In this document: positions 1-4,598 of the stretch, piece by piece
Layout of the letters: the number at the start of each line of letters is the position of its first letter
How positions within the stretch are numbered: the stretch's first letter is position 1
From: Deltaproteobacteria bacterium
GTDB taxonomy: Bacteria > Desulfobacterota > GWC2-55-46 > JADFVP01
Direction: 5' to 3'
Length of the DNA: 6,486 bases
Assembly: GCA_024275855.1 (NCBI GenBank)
Contig: JAJRYL010000216.1
Coordinates: 1 to 6,486, forward strand
The notes under the pieces: model-generated
Seen by the model: only the letters and a program-made list of their open reading frames with translations
Databases searched by the model: none
Told to the model about the DNA's origin: nothing
Made by a program: the position numbers and the translations under genes

Positions 1-103
1 CCTCTATGCGTTTGCTCAGCTCGTTAACGCGCGTAACGGATAGAGCCCGGCGGCTTTTAAGAAGATGCCTTCGAAGGTTGGCTTTTGTCTTCGAGTTGTC
101 CAT
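1..103 (-). CDS. fthC: 5-formyltetrahydrofolate cyclo-ligase, N-terminal fragment (cut by window edge)
   Basis: The ATG is at 103-101 and 34 codons are visible before the window edge; the rest of the gene lies outside. The family converts 5-formyltetrahydrofolate to 5,10-methenyltetrahydrofolate with ATP, in the cytoplasm. The visible residues (MDNSKTKANLRRHLLKSRRA, then LSVTRVNELSKRIE) fit the family's N-terminal helix pattern K..LR..LL..R..LS......S..I. Context supports the call: in many proteobacteria zapA, the 6S RNA gene and this gene follow one another, as in E. coli zapA-ssrS-ygfA, and the same order occurs here. The next upstream in-frame codons contain no ATG or GTG close by, and there is no good Shine-Dalgarno in front of the ATG (TTTAATA-ATG), so translation may be weak or coupled to structure. 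Only the N-terminus is seen, so the call rests on a short match plus gene order. Confidence 0.65.
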   Translation of the reverse strand, partial: MDNSKTKANLRRHLLKSRRALSVTRVNELSKRIE

Positions 104-799
104 TATTAAAGGTTCGCTATTTTTTACGCTCGGTTCAACCGCCCAAAAAAAGAGCGGTACCTGAAAAGAGGGTCAGGCGAAATTATAGTTGTGGAGATAG
201 AGGAGAGTGTTAAAAAAAAAGAGGAGACGAGGTAAAACTTCAGCTACTATCAAGAGTTCAAAAAGAGAGACTCTGTTTTTGACCGTTTATAACAACAGGC
301 TTTGTGCTCTGTTTAAAAAAGAGGGCTTGAGTATATCTGCTCGACAGGTGGAGTATACTTTTAATACTGCCAAGCCGGTTCTGATCTCTAAATAGAGTGT
401 GGCTTGTGCTGTATGGTTCTATCCGTATGAAAAGCCAAAGACCTTCTGTTGGTCTTCCGAGTATAAACCTGCCGCAGCCCGATACCCGAATACCGGTAGA
501 GAGATAAAACCTCGTAGATACCGGCCAATAACATGCCGTAAAGGTAAAGACGGGTTGAGCGGCCGTTGCGGAGTATTCATATAGTGCCGTCAGGTGTCTT
601 GGTCGGCACGGACTTATTTTGATACCGCCCCGTTAATCTTAGTCGGCATAACCTCTTTTAGATACCGCCCGGATGTTGATATTTAATGCGCCCTGGAGCG
701 GTTTCCGGGAGCTTTGGAAAACAGGTTTTTAAAAGTCAGGAAGAGTTGTTTGGAACCGCTTGCACCCCTTAAACTCACCGCTGGATACTCTAAACACTG
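104..799. other. Long non-coding gap between 6S RNA and fthC, left part
   Basis: I see no convincing gene here. Two short open frames on the plus strand (GTG at 207 to 395; GTG at 399 to 584) have no recognisable domain, the first opens with a lysine/arginine run written by an A-rich stretch, and both oppose the direction of every real gene around them. The stretch is more AT-rich than the coding parts. What it does hold is an imperfect 40-bp direct repeat (597-676), a more degenerate relative of it near 506-526 (GATACCGGCC), and a small dyad CGGTTCAACCG near 130-141 that has no following T-run on either strand. Transcripts coming from the 6S or zapA promoters would have to cross this segment to reach fthC. 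It may be leader sequence, decayed sequence or an unrecognised RNA. Confidence 0.4.
597..676. repeat. Two imperfect tandem copies of a 40-bp repeat
   Basis: Copy one is 597-636 and copy two is 637-676. Shared blocks are TCTTRGTCGGCA, a T-rich middle, and GATACCGCCC. Read on the minus strand, each copy can pair CGGTAT with ATGCCG (637-676 copy) or with GTGCCG (597-636 copy, using G-U pairs), giving a six-pair stem with a loop of about 12 nt. The stem is thus possible in both copies even though the loop bases differ. The function is unknown. Confidence 0.7.
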
Positions 800-1035
800 T
801 TTAAGGCCCTTAGGAAAGTTTTAAATCCACGACACTTTTTCAGTCCCTTGAAAGCTTTAAGATCTTTGAAAGCTTTAACTCCCTGAAACTTTTTCAGTCC
901 CTTGAAAAACTTTAAGCCCCTTGAAAGCCTTTAAATCCACGACACTTTTTCAGTCCCTTGAAAAACTTTAAGCCCCTTGAAAGCCTTTAACTCCACGAAA
1001 CTTTTTTAGTCCCTTAGAAAACTTTAAGCCCCTTG
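800..1035. repeat. Tandem array of a 56-bp repeat, about 4.2 copies
   Basis: Units run 800-855, 856-910 (55 bp), 911-966, 967-1022, and a partial one from 1023 to 1035. Each starts TTTAAG(G/C)CCCTT or a variant and ends CAGTCCCTTGAAA. Units three and four are nearly identical; units one and two are more diverged, so the array has aged unevenly. Each unit can form two small stem-loops: CTTTAAG-CCC-CTTGAAAG (one bulged G) and TTTTTCA-GTCCCT-TGAAAAA. In the fourth unit the second stem changes to TTTTTTA/TAGAAAA, where a C-G pair has become T-A. The array starts just beyond the 3' end of the 6S RNA, in the gap before fthC. There is no open frame running through it on either strand that I would call coding. 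Confidence 0.9.
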
Positions 1036-1047
1036 TGGCTGATGTTG

Positions 1048-1230
1048 AAAAAATTCCCCCCCGCTGGTGCCGTGTCGATAGAAATTCGAACCTGTCTGAC
1101 AGGTGGGTGCCTTGTGTGCAGCTTCCGACGTCCCTTTGCAGGGCATGCCGTCCGCTGCCCAGGTAAGGCTCCCTGATCGAATAACATTGGTTCTGAATTA
1201 TACAGATCGATCACGAGCAGAGCAGGGGGA
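1048..1230 (-). ncRNA. ssrS: 6S RNA
   Basis: 6S RNA binds the housekeeping sigma factor-RNA polymerase holoenzyme by mimicking an open promoter and tunes transcription when growth slows. The minus-strand transcript here folds like the family. The closing stem pairs UUCCCCCUGCU (1231-1221) with AGCGGGGGGGAA (1065-1054), and a second stem pairs CGUGAUCGAU with AUCGACACG with one bulged A. The large central bubble carries a small hairpin ACCUGUCAGACAGGU on its 3' side, as in E. coli. The apical arm pairs GCCUU/AAGGC, CAGC/GCUG, GACG/CGUC and CCCU/AGGG around a GCAA loop. Conserved-looking segments GGCAUGCC, GGAAGCUG and AAGGCACCCACCUG are present. The length of about 180 nt is typical, and a U6 run (1053-1048) follows the closing stem. 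It sits between zapA and fthC, the classical location. Exact ends are estimated from the fold and promoter. Confidence 0.93.
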
Positions 1231-1232
1231 AA

Positions 1233-1261
1233 ACTTTATGCCAGTTTAAGCCGCCTGTCTA
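1233..1261 (-). promoter_or_regulatory. Promoter of 6S RNA, overlapping the zapA stop codon
   Basis: On the minus strand a -35 box TAGACA (1261-1256, five of six matches to TTGACA) and a -10 box TAAAGT (1238-1233, four of six) are separated by exactly 17 nt. The predicted start, about 1226-1230, falls on the 5' arm of the 6S closing stem. The -35 lies within the last zapA codons and the -10 begins at its TAA stop. The boxes are moderate matches, but the agreement with the independently folded RNA end is good. Confidence 0.6.
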
Positions 1262-1499
1262 TCTGCTTACTTATCTCTTTGCTTCTCTTTTTTGTCTCGT
1301 TCAGAGCCTCTGTGCTCTTTATTACCTCTCCGGTTATGTTCAAGGCCGCAAGTAGTACAAGATCGAGCGTTGACGCGGCCCTGGTCTTCTCCTTAACCTC
1401 CTCTATCTTACTGTTTAGGTAATCTTCGACTATCCTCAAATGTTCGTCGCCATCGGGGCTTTTAACTACCAGTTTGTGCCCGTTAATCTTAATCTCCAT
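1236..1499 (-). CDS. zapA: Cell division protein ZapA
   Basis: Small cytoplasmic protein (87 aa from the chosen start) that binds FtsZ and promotes bundling of protofilaments at the division ring. The N-terminus MEIKINGHKLVVKSPDGDE is the short beta-strand head typical of ZapA. The middle, STLDLVLLAALNITGEVI, matches the family's hallmark ALNIA-type helix, and a charged coiled-coil tail ending in IDRRLKLA follows. An in-frame GTG six codons upstream (1517) is possible, but it sits directly on AAGGTGAGG, which looks like the Shine-Dalgarno for the ATG at 1499 (about 12 nt away). I therefore prefer the ATG, because the resulting protein begins exactly where ZapA proteins usually do. The stop of the upstream ZapB-like gene ends at 1519, so the two are co-transcribed and probably translationally coupled. 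The 6S promoter is buried in the 3' end of this gene. Confidence 0.88.
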   Translation of the reverse strand: MEIKINGHKLVVKSPDGDEHLRIVEDYLNSKIEEVKEKTRAASTLDLVLLAALNITGEVIKSTEALNETKKRSKEISKQIDRRLKLA

Positions 1500-1518
1500 A
1501 GCAGCGTCAAACCTCACC

Positions 1519-1743
1519 TTAAGCGCTTTGAGTAAGTCCCTCTATCTTTTGCAAGATGTTCGTTACCTTATCGCGTGCAATCGATTTTTCGGCGTCAAGC
1601 CTTTCTATCTTCTCTTTCAGGCTCTTGAGTTCAAGCTCTTTAAGTTCGAGCCTCTCTTTCAAGTCCGCGTTTTGAGCATGCAGAACATCGAACCTGCCGA
1701 GCAGAAGGTCGAGCCGTTGTTCAAGGTTGTCGAAGTCTTTCAC
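1519..1743 (-). CDS. zapB: ZapB-like short coiled-coil cell division protein
   Basis: Predicted 74-aa, almost entirely alpha-helical coiled-coil protein with regular leucine/hydrophobic heptads (LEQRLDLLLGRFDVLHAQN, then LKERLELKELELKSLKEKIE). It ends with RDKVTNILQKIEGL, the kind of tail seen in ZapB-like proteins encoded directly upstream of zapA. ZapB proteins act in the division septum through ZapA. The start is set by three observations. A GGAGG lies nine nt before the GTG at 1743. The upstream in-frame ATG at 1767 has no ribosome binding site. The predicted transcription start of the promoter at 1772-1800 falls at about 1765, on that ATG, so it could not be used. Coiled coils attract spurious similarity, so the exact family name is less certain than the role implied by the neighbour. 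Confidence 0.68.
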   Translation of the reverse strand: MKDFDNLEQRLDLLLGRFDVLHAQNADLKERLELKELELKSLKEKIERLDAEKSIARDKVTNILQKIEGLTQSA

Positions 1744-1752
1744 CAGAAATAA

Positions 1753-1757
1753 CCTCC
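1753..1757 (-). promoter_or_regulatory. Shine-Dalgarno that fixes the ZapB-like GTG start
   Basis: The minus strand reads GGAGG-TTATTTCTG-GTG. The nine-nt spacing is close to ideal and selects the GTG at 1743 over the in-frame ATG at 1767. Confidence 0.7.
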
Positions 1758-1771
1758 ATTTTTCCATCTAT

Positions 1772-1800
1772 ATAGTACTTTCTTGGCCTCTTTATGTCAA
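1772..1800 (-). promoter_or_regulatory. Promoter of zapB-zapA
   Basis: On the minus strand a perfect -35 TTGACA (1800-1795) is followed after exactly 17 nt by TACTAT (1777-1772, four of six matches to TATAAT). The expected start is about 1765, giving a leader of roughly 22 nt before the GTG at 1743 that contains the GGAGG. No other promoter-like pair of comparable quality lies between the terminator at 1930-1962 and the gene. Confidence 0.7.
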
Positions 1801-1929
1801 GAGGTAATGGGTTGTGTAGGGGGTGGTCAGTCTGTTCCGGGTAGGATGGAAGGGCTGGTAAGCAGCTGTTTTTAAAGTGATTGCAGGGTGCTTCTACCTG
1901 TCTGTCTCCGTGTTTTAACAGGTGAGAAG

Positions 1930-1962
1930 AAAAACGCCTGTCCGGGGGGCGGACAGGCGTTT
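1930..1962 (-). terminator. Intrinsic terminator of the glutamate synthase operon
   Basis: A 12-bp perfect stem, AAACGCCTGTCC with GGACAGGCGTTT, closes a 7-nt loop. On the minus strand it is followed by a T-run (TTTTT, then CTTCT). It lies 33 nt past the stop codon of the GXGXG subunit and separates this operon from zapBA. On the plus strand the T-tract is only three bases, so it is best read as a minus-strand terminator. Confidence 0.92.
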
Positions 1963-1994
1963 CGGTATGGCTAATAAAAAAAGAAAAAGTCGGG

Positions 1995-2732
1995 TTAATA
2001 GGCGTAGAGGTTGCCGTACGGGCGTGAAGAGACCGGTATAAGTTTTTTAAACGGGCGGCTCATCACCTCTTTTAAGTCCAGCCCCAAGTCCGCGCAGTAC
2101 TCTTTAAGGTGTTTTTCCAGAACCTTTTTGTCGTCCGCGTCGGTCTCCATTACGCCGACCTCGGCCCCGCAGTACTTCTGCTGAACAGGCCCGCGTATGT
2201 ATATAGTGCCGCCGTGCATTCCCGTGCCGAGGTAGTCGCCTACAATCGGGCTCTCTTCGGGGCTGTCGAGCCCGAGAAGAATGAGCACGCCGCCTGCCAT
2301 GTACTCGCCGAAGAAGTCGCCTGCCGTACCGCCCGCTATTATGGTAGGGCTCTGGCGCTTAACGCCCTTCATGTGAATACCGACCCTGTAGCCGACGTCG
2401 CCGCGTATGTGCATCTTGCCGCCGCGCATTCCGTAACCGAGCACGTCACCTGCGCTGCCGTGGATGACGATTTTTCCGGCATTCATGGTGTTTGCTATAT
2501 TGTCCTGCGCGTTCGATTTTATATTTACCGTCGGGCCGTCCATAAAGGCCGAGAGGTCGTTTCCGGGCACGCCCTCTATCGTTATGTTTACCTTGCCGCG
2601 AAGCCCGGTGGCAAGGTAGTACTGGCCGTTAACGTTTTTAAGGCGTATATCTTTTTCGCCACTATCCACTGCCGCGCGCACCTCTTCGTTCAGGTCGCGG
2701 TAGTACTTGTCTTTTGCGTCTATTTCAAACAT
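1995..2732 (-). CDS. Glutamate synthase GXGXG-domain subunit (alpha-subunit domain 3)
   Basis: 245-aa cytoplasmic protein equivalent to the C-terminal beta-helix domain of the large glutamate synthase chain, here a separate gene. It shows successive GXGXG-type turns, each a beta-helix coil: GNDLSAFMDGPTVNI (residues 57-71), NIANTMNAGKIVIHG (78-92), GDVLGYGMRGGKMHIRG (95-111), GTAGDFFGEYMAGGVLILLG (135-154) and GDYLGTGMHGGTIYIRG (165-181). The same fold occurs in formylmethanofuran dehydrogenase subunit C, but the gene context fixes the role. In the whole enzyme this domain packs between the amidotransferase and FMN domains and helps shape the ammonia channel; it has no catalytic residues of its own. 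AGAGGA lies five nt before the ATG. It is the last gene before the terminator at 1930-1962, and an intrinsic-terminator-like hairpin precedes it at 2762-2786. Confidence 0.94.
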   Translation of the reverse strand: MFEIDAKDKYYRDLNEEVRAAVDSGEKDIRLKNVNGQYYLATGLRGKVNITIEGVPGNDLSAFMDGPTVNIKSNAQDNIANTMNAGKIVIHGSAGDVLGYGMRGGKMHIRGDVGYRVGIHMKGVKRQSPTIIAGGTAGDFFGEYMAGGVLILLGLDSPEESPIVGDYLGTGMHGGTIYIRGPVQQKYCGAEVGVMETDADDKKVLEKHLKEYCADLGLDLKEVMSRPFKKLIPVSSRPYGNLYAY

Positions 2733-2761
2733 TCAGTCCTCTTGTTATCAGAAAATTTTTT

Positions 2762-2786
2762 AAAAAATAACCCGCGTGGCAGGTTA
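2762..2786 (-). terminator. Intrinsic terminator / attenuator within the operon, before the GXGXG gene
   Basis: The minus strand has an 8-pair stem TAACCTGC-CAC-GCGGGTTA (2786-2768, one G-U pair) immediately followed by six T (2767-2762), then AAAAAATTTT. It lies about 30 nt upstream of the GXGXG subunit's ATG, in the 215-nt spacer after the FMN subunit. Transcripts from upstream must pass it, and the remaining 30 nt to the gene are too short to hold a separate promoter. It therefore probably sets the amount of the third subunit through partial readthrough. The A/T palindrome following the T-run could compete with the hairpin. Confidence 0.65.
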
Positions 2787-2947
2787 GAAAAAAAATTTAT
2801 CATCCGTCCGGCATAAACCGCTTAATAAAAGTGGCGGGTGCGTATTTGACCGGATGCCGCGTTATAAAAAAGTTATCTTTCGGTTGAAGTCTTCTCTATA
2901 GGCGATCGGGTTTGTACTTAACCGGAAAACCGGGTTGGAAAAAACAG

Positions 2948-4456
2948 TTACCTTCCGGCCGGTTTAATGCCGAGCATGTCGAGCGTCTGCGCGTCGAGCC
3001 CTACGCCGCGAAGCCGTTCGCGGCTTCCCCTCAGGCTCTCTACGGCGTTAACGCCAAGCGCGCCGAGCACCTCCATAAGTTCGTGTACCCATGCGCGAAT
3101 AAGGTTGCTTAAGCGCACGGCGTATACTTCGGGGTCGAGCCGCGCGGTGAGTTCCGGCCTCTGGGTTGTGATGCCCCATGAGCAGTTTCCGGTGTAGCAC
3201 TTTCCGCAGAGCGTACAACCCATTGTCATCAGCGCTGCCGTGCCTATTGCCACGGCGTCCGCGCCAAGCGCTATCGCCTTTGCCGCGTCTGCTGCCGAGC
3301 GTATGCCGCCCGCCGCTATTATAGAGGCCTCGTTACGTATGCCCTCCTGGCGGAGGCGGTCGTCGACCGCCGCGAGCGCGTGCTCTATTGGAATTCCGAG
3401 ATGGTCGCGGATTATTCCCGGCGCCGCTCCCGTGCCGCCCCTGAAACCGTCGAGGTAGACAATGTCCGCTCCCGCCCGTACTATTCCCGAAGCTATGGCC
3501 GCTACGTTATGCACGGTAGCTATTTTTACCGAAACCGGTTTGTAGTTGGTGGCCTCTTTTATGGCGTAGATAAGCTGCCTCAGATCTTCTATCGAGTAGA
3601 TGTCGTGCTGAGGGGCGGGGCTAAGGGCGTCCGTTCCTACCGGAATCATGCGCGCCTTGGCTACTTCAAGCGGAATTTTCTCGCCCGGCAAGTGGCCGCC
3701 TATGCCAGGTTTCGCGCCCTGGCCGATCTTGATCTCTACGGCTACTCCGGCGTTCAGGTACTCCGGGTTTACGCCGAAGCGGCCAGAGGCGACCTGTACT
3801 ATTATGTTCGACGTGTACGGCTTAAGGTCTTCGTGCAGCCCGCCTTCACCTGTGTTCATTAAAATGCCGCACTCTTTCGCGGCGCGCGCCAACACCTTCT
3901 GCGCGTTCAGGCTGATGGAGCCGTAACTCATTGGAGAGAAGATTACGGGGGCCGCGAGTTCGAGGTTAGGCGGCATCTTTGTAACGAGCTTGCGTTTGCC
4001 GTTTTTATCTTTTGTAAATTCGAGCTTCGACGGTTTTTTGCCTAAAAAGGTCTTAAGCTCCATCGGTTCGCGAAGCGGGTCGATGGAGGGGTTTGTAACC
4101 TGGCAGGCGTCGAGCATAAGGTGGTCGAAGAGGATGGTGCCCTCTCTGTCGCAGCCCATGCCGGTAAGCGGTATTCCACCGGTCTCGGCCTGACGCTTGA
4201 TGTTGCGAATATGGTTGTAGCTCCAGTATCCGTTATCTTTAAAGCGGGTCTCCTCTTTAAGGATCTCTATCGCCTCGGTCGGGCAGTAATGATAACACCT
4301 GAGGCAATTTACGCACTTGGAGGTATCTATCTGCACGCGGTCTCCGCCCCATGAATAGGTGCTCCAGCCGCAGTTCTGTATGCACCTTTTGCACCGGATA
4401 CATTTATCTGTATCTATTGTCGCCCGGAATATAGGCGGTGCCTGGCTCTTAAACAT
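2948..4456 (-). CDS. gltB: Glutamate synthase catalytic subunit, ferredoxin + FMN-binding barrel
   Basis: 502-aa cytoplasmic flavoprotein that reductively aminates 2-oxoglutarate to glutamate. Residues 1-65 form a bacterial-type ferredoxin domain with two 4Fe-4S motifs, C19-C22-C25-C29 (followed by G, not the usual P) and C48-C51-C54-C58-P. Residues 165-455 are the FMN-binding (beta/alpha)8 barrel of glutamate synthase: FSPMSYGSIS (173-182), NTGEGG (201-206), IKIGQGAKPGIGG (242-254), DGFRGGTGAAP (336-346), AAGGIRS (381-387) and GADAVAIGTA (398-407). The cluster loop MGCTLCGKCYTGNC (412-425) supplies C414, C420 and C425 at the spacing of the E. coli GltB 3Fe-4S ligands, plus an extra C417. The N-terminal ferredoxin is typical of the archaeal-type split enzyme and absent from the large E. 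coli chain. GGGAGAAG lies seven nt before the ATG. The amidotransferase is upstream and the GXGXG subunit downstream. Confidence 0.95.
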   Translation of the reverse strand: MFKSQAPPIFRATIDTDKCIRCKRCIQNCGWSTYSWGGDRVQIDTSKCVNCLRCYHYCPTEAIEILKEETRFKDNGYWSYNHIRNIKRQAETGGIPLTGMGCDREGTILFDHLMLDACQVTNPSIDPLREPMELKTFLGKKPSKLEFTKDKNGKRKLVTKMPPNLELAAPVIFSPMSYGSISLNAQKVLARAAKECGILMNTGEGGLHEDLKPYTSNIIVQVASGRFGVNPEYLNAGVAVEIKIGQGAKPGIGGHLPGEKIPLEVAKARMIPVGTDALSPAPQHDIYSIEDLRQLIYAIKEATNYKPVSVKIATVHNVAAIASGIVRAGADIVYLDGFRGGTGAAPGIIRDHLGIPIEHALAAVDDRLRQEGIRNEASIIAAGGIRSAADAAKAIALGADAVAIGTAALMTMGCTLCGKCYTGNCSWGITTQRPELTARLDPEVYAVRLSNLIRAWVHELMEVLGALGVNAVESLRGSRERLRGVGLDAQTLDMLGIKPAGR

Positions 4457-4471
4457 TCTTTTCTTCTCCCG

Positions 4472-4498
4472 TACCCCCTTTTATACTGAGAGGGGGTA
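4472..4498 (-). promoter_or_regulatory. Stem-loop abutting the ribosome binding site of the FMN subunit
   Basis: TACCCCCT pairs with AGGGGGTA across a loop of about 11-13 nt, extendable by a G-U and an A-T pair. On the minus-strand mRNA its 3' arm ends one nucleotide before the GGGAGAAG Shine-Dalgarno (4470-4463) of the gene starting at 4456. There is no T-run after it, so it is not an intrinsic terminator. It could stabilise a processed 5' end or modulate ribosome access. Confidence 0.55.
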
Positions 4499-4562
4499 GA
4501 TAATTGCTGAAAAAATTTATTCGTGTCTCAGGTCGTTGTTGCTTTAAACCTGCCGCGAATCC

Positions 4563-4571
4563 ATTATACCA
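4563..4571 (-). promoter_or_regulatory. Extended -10 promoter inside the operon
   Basis: The minus strand reads TGGTATAAT, a full match to the extended -10 consensus TGnTATAAT. There is no good -35: the bases at 17-nt spacing are GTGCCG. The predicted start near 4556 would give a leader of about 100 nt before the FMN subunit, containing the hairpin at 4472-4498. This promoter would allow the FMN and GXGXG subunits to be expressed apart from the amidotransferase. Confidence 0.5.
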
Positions 4572-4575
4572 ATAA

Positions 4576-4591
4576 GTGCCGCGTACGGCAC
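4576..4591 (-). other. GC-rich dyad behind the amidotransferase gene (weak terminator or operator)
   Basis: Perfect 6-bp arms GTGCCG / CGGCAC enclose four bases. On the minus-strand RNA the loop is UACG, a UNCG-type tetraloop, and the sequence after the stem is only UUAUU. It starts 7 nt past the amidotransferase stop codon, and its downstream edge lies 4 nt upstream of the extended -10 element. It could act as a weak terminator for the upstream gene, an mRNA 3'-end stabiliser, or an operator covering the -35 region. Confidence 0.5.
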
Positions 4592-4598
4592 AGTTAAA

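Noticed and set aside
207..584. Two short plus-strand open frames (207-395 and 399-584) as possible small genes
   Set aside because: They start with GTG, show no recognisable domain, have biased or odd composition, and oppose all neighbouring genes. AGGAG before 207 is too close to the start and part of a purine-rich run.
800..1035. The tandem repeats as a CRISPR array
   Set aside because: The units abut one another with no unique spacers and no cas genes are in the window.
1197..1202. A perfect TATAAT on the minus strand as the 6S promoter
   Set aside because: It lies inside the RNA: the closing-stem 5' arm at 1231-1221 is upstream of it and pairs with the 3' end. No good -35 is at the right distance.
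1014..1214. A 66-aa minus-strand frame after zapA
   Set aside because: It lies almost entirely within the 6S RNA and its translation has no protein-like pattern; the RNA fold explains the sequence.
1900..1927. ACCTGT/ACAGGT dyad between the terminator and the zapB promoter as a further regulatory site
   Set aside because: The arms are only six bases, far apart, with no T-run or promoter element nearby; likely chance.
2109..2816. A 235-aa plus-strand frame opposite the GXGXG gene
   Set aside because: It is an antisense shadow with no recognisable motif; the minus strand encodes clear repeated GXGXG coils.
3380..3862. A 160-aa plus-strand frame opposite the FMN subunit
   Set aside because: Antisense shadow of strongly conserved FMN-barrel codons; tyrosine- and arginine-rich composition without a domain.
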